Counted from the stretch's first letter, positions 1-7,002 are shown. The stretch is 12,647 nt of DNA from Turicibacter sp. UBA7094 (GCA_002493395.1 DKYS01000051.1:1-12647); one strand, 5' to 3'. Translations and numbers: made by a program. Notes: a model not told the origin generated them from the sequence alone.

Positions 1-375
1 TTCAAAAAATACGAAGAAAAGGCACAGGATACAAAGTTAAAAGAACAATTAACGCATATTCTTTCGATTTTTCATTCCCATGATCAAAAGATTGCAAAAG
101 CTGTCTTAGAACTCGGAGGGCAGGTTCATGATTCTTTAGGGATTGAAGGAGAAATGGCACTGATGTTTGAAAAACTAAAAGAGATCTTTGTTGATACTGA
201 TCAAGAAATTCTTGAACATGCGATCAAAGCGATTGACATGGGGCTAGAAAATAGTGAAAAATCATTAAAAACGTTAAAGGAATTAACGCCTCCTTCTAAT
301 GTAACCGAAGGAATGACAGAAATTGTTAACGATTATAAAACAACGCTTAAAACACTTAAAAAATTTTCTTTTTAA
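1..375 (+). CDS. C-terminal part of a four-helix-bundle protein, DUF2383/ferritin-like (5' end outside window)
   Basis: An open frame runs from the first base to the TAA at 373-375, so 124 codons of a longer gene are visible and the true start lies to the left. The ATG at 154 is internal: the in-frame codons before it continue the same helical protein and it has no good ribosome binding site. The product is charged and predicted all-helical, with no signal peptide or membrane segment in the visible part. The pattern 'LELGGQVHDS', then a helix, then 'DQEILEHAIKAIDMGLENSEKSL', resembles the DUF2383 (PA2169-like) four-helix ferritin-like family, where an LGG-x-P-x-DSG turn precedes a helix with acidic and alanine positions. 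That match is from memory of the family pattern and is moderate. No function can be given. The gene converges on the long minus-strand operon and shares its terminator. Confidence 0.55.
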   Translation, partial: FKKYEEKAQDTKLKEQLTHILSIFHSHDQKIAKAVLELGGQVHDSLGIEGEMALMFEKLKEIFVDTDQEILEHAIKAIDMGLENSEKSLKTLKELTPPSNVTEGMTEIVNDYKTTLKTLKKFSF

Positions 376-387
376 CCCTGCATAAAC

Positions 388-422
388 AAAAAGCAGTCGG
401 TGAATCATCCCCGCTGCTTTTT
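388..422. terminator. Bidirectional intrinsic terminator between convergent genes
   Basis: AAAAAGCAG-T-CGG at 388-400 pairs with CCGCTGCTTTTT at 411-422 around a 10-nt loop, with one bulged T. The stem is flanked by an A run on one side and a T run on the other, so it can end transcription from both the plus-strand gene (stop at 375) and the minus-strand operon (last stop at 438). Confidence 0.85.
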
Positions 423-437
423 GTCCTTCATTGTTTA

Positions 438-2309
438 TTAAGCAAATTGCAATAATGTTAAAATACGCTCAGCAATATTACGTTCAACTCCAACGGATGG
501 ATAGGAATGAATGTGAATAGCGGGATTGAAATTAAGTTCAATAATCGCATATGGGGACGTTTCATCCTTTTCATCTTCAATCATCATATCCACTCCGCAA
601 ATTTTGGCTCCGACGACTTTAGTCGCCATAACTGCTAGCTCTTTAAACCGTGTTGGCATCACATCAGTAAAGTCAATGCTATCGCCACCGGTACTAATAT
701 TGGAGTTTTTCCTTAAATAAACAATTTCTCCCTGAGCGGGAATGTCGTTAATGGTTCGCTGACTTTGTTTTAAGAAAAGCTCCACTTGTTCATCTAATTG
801 AATTTTTTCAAGCGGTGTTCTATACCCCTTCCCACGTAAAGGATTTTCATTTTTTTGCTGGGTAAGTTCCACAATCGTATGAACTCCATCCCCTACTACA
901 TTTGCAGGAACTCGATGTAAGACACCGACTACTTCATCATCGATGACTAAAAATCGATACTCTTTCCCAGAAATAAATTCTTCAACTAAAACGGTTTGAT
1001 CATAGGAAAAGGCTAATCTTAAGGCCTCTTTTAAATCTTCTTCCGTTGCCCCGGCTTGAAAAATGCTAATACCTAGTCCAAAATTAGTCGATTTAGGCTT
1101 AATAACAAGCGGTTGTCCACTCCATTCTTTCACGGAGTGAAAAGCACGGTTTAAATCATGGAATTCGCCCCCCTTAGGGACACGAATATTTCCTTGTTCA
1201 AGTATTTTCTTAGTCACTAATTTATTTTCCATCATTAAGACAGAAACATAATTATCTTTAGACGTTTTCGTGGCTTGTTTCACATATTCTAATCGTCCTT
1301 GTTGAGATAAAGAAATGAAGTTTTCTGTCGGATCCAAAACGTCAACAGAAAGGCCTTTTTTTATCGACTCCTTCATCAAAATTTGCGTGGATAATTCGAG
1401 GTTTTCATGACCAATGAGTCGGAATCGTTCTTCGTAGGCTTGTTTTTTATAAGCTTTAGCCAGTGAGAGATGCGCTTCAACGGTTCCCATTTCTTTTTCA
1501 CGCTTATGTATTAAATAAGTTAAGGAAAAAGCAGCATTCAATGTTCGTTGTCTTATCATTGAGAGTGCCGTCTCGTCTAGGATATTTAATGTTTGATTTA
1601 ACAATTCGAGCTGATTAAAAATAGCTAACGCCCACTCTCTTTGCGTGATGGTTCGACCTTTACGTTTAAGTGGCGTATTGTGATAAGAGTGGTTTCGGAC
1701 TCGTTCTTGATTTTGAACGCCCTCTTCCACGGATAAGTCTTCAATCTTTTCATCGTTTATTAATAAGTAAATCATGAAGAGGTGTAAAAACTTAAGGTCT
1801 TCGGGTGTTATTCCACAGGGATCAAAGGGATTAACCGGGAATTGAATCTCAATGGAGAATCCTTCATGGAAGGATATCTTTGCCTCACCATTAAATAGAC
1901 GACTTAAAAACCAGCGATAATACGCTATCTTTAAATAAAGGTCTTTTTCATCTGCCATCCCTAACTGATTAGTTAGTAATTTTTCCGAATAAGTGTACGT
2001 ACACGTTACGGTTCCATTAGACTCATAATGGCTAAAGTAAGTTTGATTAGGTAAAGATAATAAGAGCAGATGATGTAAATTGGTTAAAAAATCATATGCT
2101 GGTGTTATGCCTAAAAGTGAAGGGGTTATCAGTGTCACCTCCCCCTCTAATGCCTCCATTTGAAAATAGGGATGATGCGGCGTAATAAACGGAAGTTTTG
2201 TTAAAGTGGGTTCCCCATTTTCGTTGACGATTCTTCCCGTACGAGTGAGTCGAATCGTTGGGGGAGTCTCTAATTGATGATTAATGGTACTCATCCACGT
2301 GGTCTGCAT
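438..2309 (-). CDS. GshF-like protein: intact ATP-grasp ligase half with a shortened, probably inactive glutamate-cysteine ligase half
   Basis: The 623-residue product matches bifunctional glutathione synthetase GshF in its second half. Residues ~250-370 carry the linker pattern (LELSTQ, ENFISL, EYVKQATKTS, MENKLVTKK). Residues ~370-620 form the ATP-grasp domain, with KPKSTNFGLG (404-413), VEEFISGKEYRF, RVPANVVGDG, LRKNSNISTGGDSID and the metal-binding ELNFNPA (591-597). The first half is a reduced GCL domain. It keeps LITP (60-63) and NPFDPCGI (160-167), but the GxExExxRV signature is replaced by IRLTRTGRIV (no Glu), the EVRSLD strand reads EIQFPV, and the segment with the usual SGxHYNF motif is missing. 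GshF is normally about 750 residues, so ~130 are lost, all on this side. Activity as a gamma-Glu-Cys ligase is unlikely; the ligase half may act as a glutathione-synthetase-like or other amino-acid ligase. The ATG at 2307-2309 has AAGGAGG ten bases upstream, inside the MATE gene, which it overlaps by 29 bp; translational coupling is likely. Confidence 0.8.
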   Translation of the reverse strand: MQTTWMSTINHQLETPPTIRLTRTGRIVNENGEPTLTKLPFITPHHPYFQMEALEGEVTLITPSLLGITPAYDFLTNLHHLLLLSLPNQTYFSHYESNGTVTCTYTYSEKLLTNQLGMADEKDLYLKIAYYRWFLSRLFNGEAKISFHEGFSIEIQFPVNPFDPCGITPEDLKFLHLFMIYLLINDEKIEDLSVEEGVQNQERVRNHSYHNTPLKRKGRTITQREWALAIFNQLELLNQTLNILDETALSMIRQRTLNAAFSLTYLIHKREKEMGTVEAHLSLAKAYKKQAYEERFRLIGHENLELSTQILMKESIKKGLSVDVLDPTENFISLSQQGRLEYVKQATKTSKDNYVSVLMMENKLVTKKILEQGNIRVPKGGEFHDLNRAFHSVKEWSGQPLVIKPKSTNFGLGISIFQAGATEEDLKEALRLAFSYDQTVLVEEFISGKEYRFLVIDDEVVGVLHRVPANVVGDGVHTIVELTQQKNENPLRGKGYRTPLEKIQLDEQVELFLKQSQRTINDIPAQGEIVYLRKNSNISTGGDSIDFTDVMPTRFKELAVMATKVVGAKICGVDMMIEDEKDETSPYAIIELNFNPAIHIHSYPSVGVERNIAERILTLLQFA

Positions 2310-3621
2310 GACATAATCGCCTCCTTATAGTTTGTCGATATAAGAGATAGGACGTACATCCTTTCAAAATACTCGATAACGAAATCGCTAACCAAATTCC
2401 AGTGACGCCAAATGGTTTCATCAATAAAAGAGCTAGCGGAATTCTAAGACAGGTAAATACAATACTAATGATAGCGGGAATATTAGGATGTTTAATCCCG
2501 GTAAAAAATCCATTTAACACCATTTCGATAGCAGCAAATAGTTGGGAGCAGGCGATGACTTGTAAGTAGTGGCCTGTCATCTGGAGTGTCTGTTCGTCTT
2601 GAATGAAAAGTCCTGCCAAACTCCTTGGAATACTTATAAAGAGTAAGGCTGAAACGGCGGCATATCCAATGGCCAAACGCAAGGCATGTTTGACACCCCA
2701 AGCTGTTCGCTGATATTTTTTAGCTCCCTCGTTTTGACCAACGAAACTGGAAATCGCCCCATTTAATCCGCCAATCACCATAAAAACAATGGATTCCAGT
2801 TGGAGTCCGATTTTTTGGGCAGCAATTGCCTCTTGTCCAAATAGCGCCACACATTTAGCTAAGAGAATATTAATAAACGTAAATAGCACTCGTTGGAGCG
2901 CCATGGGAAATCCTAGTTTCATAATCTCTTTCATCTCACACAAACAAGGGCCTAGCGCTAAATGTAGGCGAAACAGTTGGTAATAACGTGTAAAAAAGAG
3001 AACACTCATCACTCCATTTGCGATCAAGGAGGCCCAAGCCGCTCCGACGACACCTTGCTTAAATCCATAAATCAAAATGGGGTCCAATAGGAGATTTAAA
3101 AAAATTCCGATCATGTTAATGCCGAGGGCTTCTTTATTATTTCCATAAGCGTTTAATAGTCGGGTATAGAATAAATTAAAGAAATTAAAAAACAGCATCG
3201 GTGCACTAATGAGAAGGTAATGCGTCGCCCCTTGTTCTACTCCCCCATTATTTAAATCTAAAAAGGCAATACACGCATGGGCGCTAAATGCTAAGAGGAG
3301 CGCATAACTCCCCCCTACTATTAAATTAATGATTGTCCCAGCATTTATATAACTCGTAATCTTTCTTTTATTTTTTTCACCAATGGCGTGGGCCACTCCA
3401 ATCCCTGTTCCCATAACGACAAACGACTGAATTGCATAACCAAGTCCAATAAAGAAACTTGAAGACCCCACGCTGGCGACCGCTTCGCTTCCAAGGTGTC
3501 CCACCCATAACATATCAATGAATTGGTAAGTAAATTGCAAAAGAGAACTACCAATAATGGGAAGTGATAGCGTGACTAATAAGCGCCGGACAGATCCCTG
3601 CGTCATATCAACTTTTTTCAT
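2281..3621 (-). CDS. MATE-family multidrug/solute efflux protein
   Basis: The 446-residue, very hydrophobic product has the length and segment pattern of the 12-helix MATE family (two MatE repeats). The N-terminus, with LSLPIIGSSLLQFTYQFIDM followed by VGHLGSEAVASVG, is the typical first-helix/loop signature, and the second repeat starts near LGFPMALQRVLF. Members export cationic drugs or metabolites in exchange for Na+ or H+; the substrate cannot be read from sequence. The ATG at 3621 follows AGGAGAGG at proper spacing. It starts 12 bp after the CoA-disulfide reductase stop and overlaps the next gene by 29 bp, so it belongs to the arsR operon. Its position between a thiol-disulfide reductase and a GshF-like ligase suggests a thiol-related or stress-related substrate, but this is inference from context only. 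Confidence 0.9.
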   Translation of the reverse strand: MKKVDMTQGSVRRLLVTLSLPIIGSSLLQFTYQFIDMLWVGHLGSEAVASVGSSSFFIGLGYAIQSFVVMGTGIGVAHAIGEKNKRKITSYINAGTIINLIVGGSYALLLAFSAHACIAFLDLNNGGVEQGATHYLLISAPMLFFNFFNLFYTRLLNAYGNNKEALGINMIGIFLNLLLDPILIYGFKQGVVGAAWASLIANGVMSVLFFTRYYQLFRLHLALGPCLCEMKEIMKLGFPMALQRVLFTFINILLAKCVALFGQEAIAAQKIGLQLESIVFMVIGGLNGAISSFVGQNEGAKKYQRTAWGVKHALRLAIGYAAVSALLFISIPRSLAGLFIQDEQTLQMTGHYLQVIACSQLFAAIEMVLNGFFTGIKHPNIPAIISIVFTCLRIPLALLLMKPFGVTGIWLAISLSSILKGCTSYLLYRQTIRRRLCHADHVDEYH

Positions 3622-3633
3622 TGGATTCCTCTC

Positions 3634-5292
3634 CTACTTTTGCTCCCTTTTTACTAACGGTTTTGTTTTTTGATAACATTTTTGTCCGCCGGATAAGTTA
3701 TAGACCTGTTTAAATCCGTGATTGAGTAAAATATTTTGCGCAGCATTGCCAGTGACCCCTTTATTACAATAGGTCACGACGGGTTGTTGTGGATTTAAGG
3801 TCTTTAATTTTTCACGAAGCTCGCTTTGAGCGAGGTGGATGGCTTTTGGAAGATGATTTTTTTCAAATTGTGCTCGAATTCGAGTATCAACGACTTGAAT
3901 CTCCTCGCCTAATTGAAGTCGCTGCATCAATTCATCGGCCGTGATAAGGGGGCGTCCGTGGTTGAGGGCATTGTCTAATGCCATGCCGACGTAATGAACG
4001 GGATCTTTGGTTGTTGAGACTTGCGGGGCATACGCCAAATCGAGATGAAAAAGTTCATCGACAGTGGCACCATATGTTAGGAGGGTCGCAAAGACGTCGA
4101 TGCGTTTATCGACTCCGTCATAGCCAATTGCTTGAACGCCAAGAAGCTTTTGTGTTTTTTTATCCGCAATGGCTTTTATCATCACTTCTTTTCCATGAAA
4201 GTAAAGGGCTTTGTCAGGTTTAATCGTATGACAGACTTCTAATTCAAATCCGGCCTTTTTGGCCTCCTCTTCAGAAAGTCCCGTTCGACCAATGGTTAGG
4301 TCGAAAACTTTGACAATGCTCGTTCCAAGGCTTCCCTTATAGGTTAGGGTCCCACCTGTCACAACATCTCCGGCAATGCGCCCTGTTTTATTGGCCGTTG
4401 ATCCAAGCGGATGATACATCGGAGCCCTGGTTAGCAAAGAAAACGTTTCAATGCAATCGCCACAAGCATAAATATCAGCTTGACTCGTCTCCATATTCGG
4501 CCCGACTTTAATCGCTCCGGTTGTTCCGAGTTCAATTCCTGCCTTCGTTGCCAAGGTGACATTTGGACGAACCCCCGTGGCTAAGAGAACAAGGTCAGCC
4601 GGTAACCGGGTCCCATCTTGCAAAATCACGGCATCGTTTAAAATTTCGACTCCTGTTTTTCCTTTCAAGACGGTAATGCCCTTTTCATCCAGTAAATGTT
4701 CAAAATAATGGGCCATATCGGAATCAAGACCGACGGATAACTGATGGTTTTTTTCAACCATCGTCACTGAAAGTCCTGCGGTTGTTAAACCTTCTAATAA
4801 TTCAAGGCCAATAAAACCACTCCCTAAAATAACGGCTTGTCTTGGTGAGTGAGTGGTTAAATAGTCTTTAATCTTTAACGCGTCTTGTCCACTTTTTAAT
4901 AAAAAAACGTGGGCTTGATCCATCGCAGGAAGAGATGGCAACGAAGGAACCGACCCGGTTGCTAAAATCAGCTTATCATATGTATCCGTAAAAAGATGTG
5001 ATGTTTTTAAGTCTTTAATGAGAAGTTCCTTTTTATCAGGATGAATGGCCATGACTTCATGCGCTGTTTTGATTTCCACGGCGTACCGCTCTTTAAAAAA
5101 CGTGACATCACGTGGGGTTAATGCGTCAAAGGAGTCAATACTCCCGCCTATATAATAGGGAAGACCACAACTAGAATATGAAACTAGATTTCCTTTTTCA
5201 TAAACTGTTATTTCGGCTTGTTCATTATTTCTTCTCGCTTTTGCTAAGGCAGACGTTCCCGCTGCAACGGCACCAATCACAATAATTTTCAT
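3634..5292 (-). CDS. cdr: CoA-disulfide reductase with C-terminal rhodanese domain (CoADR-RHD; possible persulfide reductase)
   Basis: The 552-residue product is a flavoprotein of the pyridine nucleotide-disulfide reductase superfamily. It has an N-terminal FAD-binding fold (IGAVAAGTSALAKARR), the single active cysteine of the CoADR group in SSCGLPY (Cys42), an NAD(P)H fold at GSGFIGLELLEG, the ATGVRPN and GDCIE motifs, and the dimer-domain AYAP motif. Residues ~460-545 form a rhodanese domain with active loop CNKGVT starting at Cys509. Related fusions (Bacillus anthracis CoADR-RHD, Shewanella Npsr) reduce CoA disulfide, CoA persulfide or polysulfide with NAD(P)H; which is preferred here is unknown. 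The protein should be cytosolic. Only 3 bp separate it from the upstream arsR stop, so it is almost certainly co-transcribed and under ArsR control. The reading of the domains is firm; the physiological substrate is not. Confidence 0.92.
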   Translation of the reverse strand: MKIIVIGAVAAGTSALAKARRNNEQAEITVYEKGNLVSYSSCGLPYYIGGSIDSFDALTPRDVTFFKERYAVEIKTAHEVMAIHPDKKELLIKDLKTSHLFTDTYDKLILATGSVPSLPSLPAMDQAHVFLLKSGQDALKIKDYLTTHSPRQAVILGSGFIGLELLEGLTTAGLSVTMVEKNHQLSVGLDSDMAHYFEHLLDEKGITVLKGKTGVEILNDAVILQDGTRLPADLVLLATGVRPNVTLATKAGIELGTTGAIKVGPNMETSQADIYACGDCIETFSLLTRAPMYHPLGSTANKTGRIAGDVVTGGTLTYKGSLGTSIVKVFDLTIGRTGLSEEEAKKAGFELEVCHTIKPDKALYFHGKEVMIKAIADKKTQKLLGVQAIGYDGVDKRIDVFATLLTYGATVDELFHLDLAYAPQVSTTKDPVHYVGMALDNALNHGRPLITADELMQRLQLGEEIQVVDTRIRAQFEKNHLPKAIHLAQSELREKLKTLNPQQPVVTYCNKGVTGNAAQNILLNHGFKQVYNLSGGQKCYQKTKPLVKREQK

Positions 5293-5295
5293 TTT

Positions 5296-5592
5296 TTAAC
5301 CGTCCTTTCTTTTGGGTGAACAAGGTGAAAGTAGTTGATTTAATTGACTTAAAAGGGTTGTTGCTTTTTCTTGGTTAATTCGATAGTAATTCCATGTTCC
5401 GACTTTTCTAGAACGCACTAAATCACCTGCTATTAAAACTTTCATGTGGTGGGATAAGGTCGGTTGCGAAAAGTGAAAAAACGCTAGTAATTCACACGCA
5501 CACCGTTCTTTTTGAGCTAATAAGGCTAAAATCTGAATCCGATTAACATCAGAAAGTGCTTTAAGTTGCTTAGCTAATTGCTCTTCGTTCAT
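5296..5592 (-). CDS. ArsR/SmtB-family repressor with CxC sensor motif
   Basis: This 98-residue winged-helix protein has the standard ArsR-family layout: LKALSDVNRIQILALL, then ERCACELL, then the recognition helix FSQPTLSHHMKVL and the wing VRSRKVGTWNYYRI. Cys31 and Cys33 (CAC) fall where the ELCVCDL motif of As(III)/Sb(III)-sensing ArsR lies, and a further Cys91 sits near the C-terminus. It could therefore sense metalloid, soft metal, or persulfide/oxidised thiols; the downstream rhodanese-reductase favours a sulfur signal but does not prove it. I chose the ATG at 5590-5592, six bases after AAGGAGG, over the TTG one codon earlier. It is the first gene of the operon and probably represses it, since two interleaved palindromes overlap its own -10 box. 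Confidence 0.88.
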   Translation of the reverse strand: MNEEQLAKQLKALSDVNRIQILALLAQKERCACELLAFFHFSQPTLSHHMKVLIAGDLVRSRKVGTWNYYRINQEKATTLLSQLNQLLSPCSPKRKDG

Positions 5593-5614
5593 CAAGTTCC
5601 TCCTTCATTGAATT

Positions 5615-5638
5615 TTATCTATATAGATAATTATCTAT
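5615..5638. promoter_or_regulatory. Candidate ArsR operator: two interleaved perfect palindromes
   Basis: TTATCTATATAGATAA (5615-5630) and ATAGATAATTATCTAT (5623-5638) are each perfect 16-bp palindromes and share the central ATAGATAA half. The result is three alternating half-sites of the TATCTAT type. They cover the -10 box and the start region of the arsR promoter, as expected for an ArsR-family repressor. Binding is inferred from position, not shown. Confidence 0.7.
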
Positions 5639-5658
5639 GTATGCGGTGTAAAAAGCAA
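5630..5658 (-). promoter_or_regulatory. Sigma-A-like promoter of the arsR-cdr-MATE-gshF-like operon
   Basis: On the minus strand, TTGCTT (5653-5658) and GATAAT (5630-5635) are separated by 17 bp. The -10 box lies inside the palindromic operator. Predicted transcription would begin about 30 bases upstream of the arsR start codon. Confidence 0.72.
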
Positions 5659-5660
5659 TA

Positions 5661-5684
5661 AAAAAACAGATGATTCTTCATCTG
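5661..5684 (-). terminator. Intrinsic terminator after the 65-residue gene
   Basis: On the minus strand, CAGATGA pairs with TCATCTG (5667-5684) around a 4-nt loop and is followed by six Ts. It ends the small upstream gene and insulates the arsR promoter, which begins directly beyond it. Confidence 0.85.
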
Positions 5685-5694
5685 CCTTAAATTT

Positions 5695-5892
5695 TTACGA
5701 TTCTAAAATTCTTAACGCCGTTTCAACCGAGTCACAGACTCCTTTTAGACGATTCATTTCAAAAAGTGCCTTCTCAATTTCTTTCATGCTTTTTCCTTCG
5801 ACCCGTAATCGCTCAATGAGCTCATGCGGTGTTTCGTAGCGTGACTGTAAATCTCGCTGTGCTTGTAATAATTGCTTTCTAATCTCTCTCAT
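5695..5892 (-). CDS. Small unrecognised helical protein, 65 residues
   Basis: I do not recognise this protein. It is charged and predicted to form two helices (residues ~1-20 and ~35-64) joined by a turn at TPHELIERLRVEGKS; it has no signal peptide, membrane segment or metal motif, and one cysteine (53). The start at 5892 has GGGAG seven bases upstream, and an in-frame TAG lies a little further upstream in the neighbouring frame of a 4-codon ATG start, so no longer product is favoured. The gene is real by three signs: its own consensus promoter upstream, a ribosome binding site, and a clean terminator 10 bp after the stop. It is a single-gene unit, not part of the arsR operon. Confidence 0.65.
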   Translation of the reverse strand: MREIRKQLLQAQRDLQSRYETPHELIERLRVEGKSMKEIEKALFEMNRLKGVCDSVETALRILES

Positions 5893-5956
5893 CGCTAACT
5901 CCCAATCATTAAAATCTTCCCTGATTACCGATCCCCCTTAATTCGTAACCGATATC

Positions 5957-5985
5957 ATTGTAACATTTTTCACGGAATCTGTCAA
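5957..5985 (-). promoter_or_regulatory. Strong sigma-A-like promoter of the 65-residue gene
   Basis: On the minus strand a perfect -35 box TTGACA (5980-5985) is followed after 17 bp by TACAAT (5957-5962), with TG one base before the -10 box (extended -10). The leader to the start codon is about 57 nt and contains a direct repeat ATCGGT(T/A)A of unknown meaning. Confidence 0.8.
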
Positions 5986-6058
5986 ATTTTATTCATTTTA
6001 TGAATCGTTCATTCTCAAAAATTGCACCTTCTTGTCAAAATATCGAGGCTCTCCCCCC

Positions 6059-6295
6059 TTAAGACTCGATTAATGACACAGGATGGTCATCGACCATCTG
6101 TTGAATAATAGCCTTGATTTCAGTTAAATGAAGATCCAATTGATCAAGCCCGCCGTATTCACATGTGACACTTCGTTCAATAGAACGAAAAATCTCGTGA
6201 TAAAGATGCCTCGCTTTTTTAAAACGGACGCCGTCTTCAATCATATAGTGATACAAGGTTTCGGCTTCTTTTTTTATATATTCACGATCTGTCAT
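6059..6295 (-). CDS. Small unrecognised helical protein, 78 residues
   Basis: No family is recognised. The protein is soluble, charged and mostly helical: a first helix at residues ~1-20 (EYIKKEAETLYHYMI), a second around KARHLYHEIFRSIERS, and a third at ~52-70 (LDLHLTEIKAIIQQMV). It contains four histidines and one cysteine but no ordered metal-binding motif. Expression is supported by AAGGAGGG seven bases before the ATG and by a good promoter upstream. I see no clear terminator after the stop, and the next minus-strand gene begins about 166 bp on behind its own strong promoter, so some readthrough into that gene is possible. Confidence 0.65.
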   Translation of the reverse strand: MTDREYIKKEAETLYHYMIEDGVRFKKARHLYHEIFRSIERSVTCEYGGLDQLDLHLTEIKAIIQQMVDDHPVSLIES

Positions 6296-6323
6296 TGAAA
6301 GTCCCTCCTTTTAGAATGGATTT

Positions 6324-6353
6324 ATCATAAAAGGAGGGGCCCCTGTTTGTCAA
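6324..6353 (-). promoter_or_regulatory. Promoter of the 78-residue gene, with a palindrome in the spacer
   Basis: On the minus strand TTGACA (6348-6353) and TATGAT (6324-6329) are 18 bp apart. The spacer holds the perfect 10-bp palindrome AGGGGCCCCT (6335-6344), which is strikingly GC-rich for this region and may be an operator. The predicted leader is short, about 20 nt. Confidence 0.65.
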
Positions 6354-6369
6354 GCTCATTTGTCTCTTT

Positions 6370-6987
6370 TCACGTCAAAAAGCAAAGAACTAAAATCGTC
6401 GAAACAATATTTGCTCCGCTATGAATTAAAATCCCACCTAAAAGACTTCCATTTGATTTCGTTTGTTTCAGCCAGCCAAGCGCCCAACCAATTCCCGCCG
6501 TTAACCCAACAACGAGAATAGTAGGAATCATGCCTTGACCTAACACCGCAAAGCAATGAATGAGTCCAAAAATGGCGGCTTGTAAAAGATTCGCCCACCT
6601 CCAGTCTAATCGTTGACCGAATAACTTGAATAAAAATCCACGAAAGAAAATTTCCTCTGACAAAGCGGTTTGTACAAAAGCCCACAAAAAGAGCGTTAGA
6701 ATGGTTTGAATGCTCCAACCACTTTCCGCGAAGGAATCAACAACGAACCCCGTATAAGTTAAGCATCCCGATTGATAAAGCCAAAGGTAAGGAAAGAACA
6801 CCCCAAGACCGAGGGCTATAAATAACAAGGACATCCATTTAACCGGTAAAGGTCTACTTACTTTAAGCCCAATCCAGGAAAAGAAACCTGTGGCTGTCTT
6901 TTGAGAGATAACATAATAGAAAAACGGAATCAGCGTTAAAAGAATGACTTGCACTAAACTGCTGATGAATTGATTTATAACAATCAT
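6370..6987 (-). CDS. CPBP-family (CAAX/Abi) intramembrane metalloprotease
   Basis: The 205-residue integral membrane protein has about six hydrophobic segments. All three catalytic motifs of the CPBP/Abi family (PF02517) are present in order: EEIFFR (Glu111, Glu112, Arg116), FGLIH (Phe140, His144) and HSGAN (His189, Asn193). These form a metal-dependent protease site within the membrane. In Gram-positive bacteria such proteins process or confer immunity to bacteriocin-like peptides or act in membrane stress, but no peptide or bacteriocin gene is nearby, so the substrate is unknown. The ATG at 6987 follows GGGGAGGG at good spacing. It starts 61 bp after the transporter gene, with a terminator in between, so it may be expressed by readthrough; I could not pick out a convincing separate promoter. 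Confidence 0.88.
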   Translation of the reverse strand: MIVINQFISSLVQVILLTLIPFFYYVISQKTATGFFSWIGLKVSRPLPVKWMSLLFIALGLGVFFPYLWLYQSGCLTYTGFVVDSFAESGWSIQTILTLFLWAFVQTALSEEIFFRGFLFKLFGQRLDWRWANLLQAAIFGLIHCFAVLGQGMIPTILVVGLTAGIGWALGWLKQTKSNGSLLGGILIHSGANIVSTILVLCFLT

Positions 6988-7002
6988 TCACAATCCCTCC
7001 CC

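Noticed and set aside
2300..2314. ATG at 2314 as the start of the GshF-like gene
   Set aside because: It sits five bases after AAGGAGG but its frame stops after seven codons; the ATG at 2309 leads into the long protein.
5893..5908. Four-codon ATG frame (MIGS) before the 65-residue gene as a leader peptide
   Set aside because: Too short and without repeated regulatory codons or an attenuator hairpin; most likely chance.
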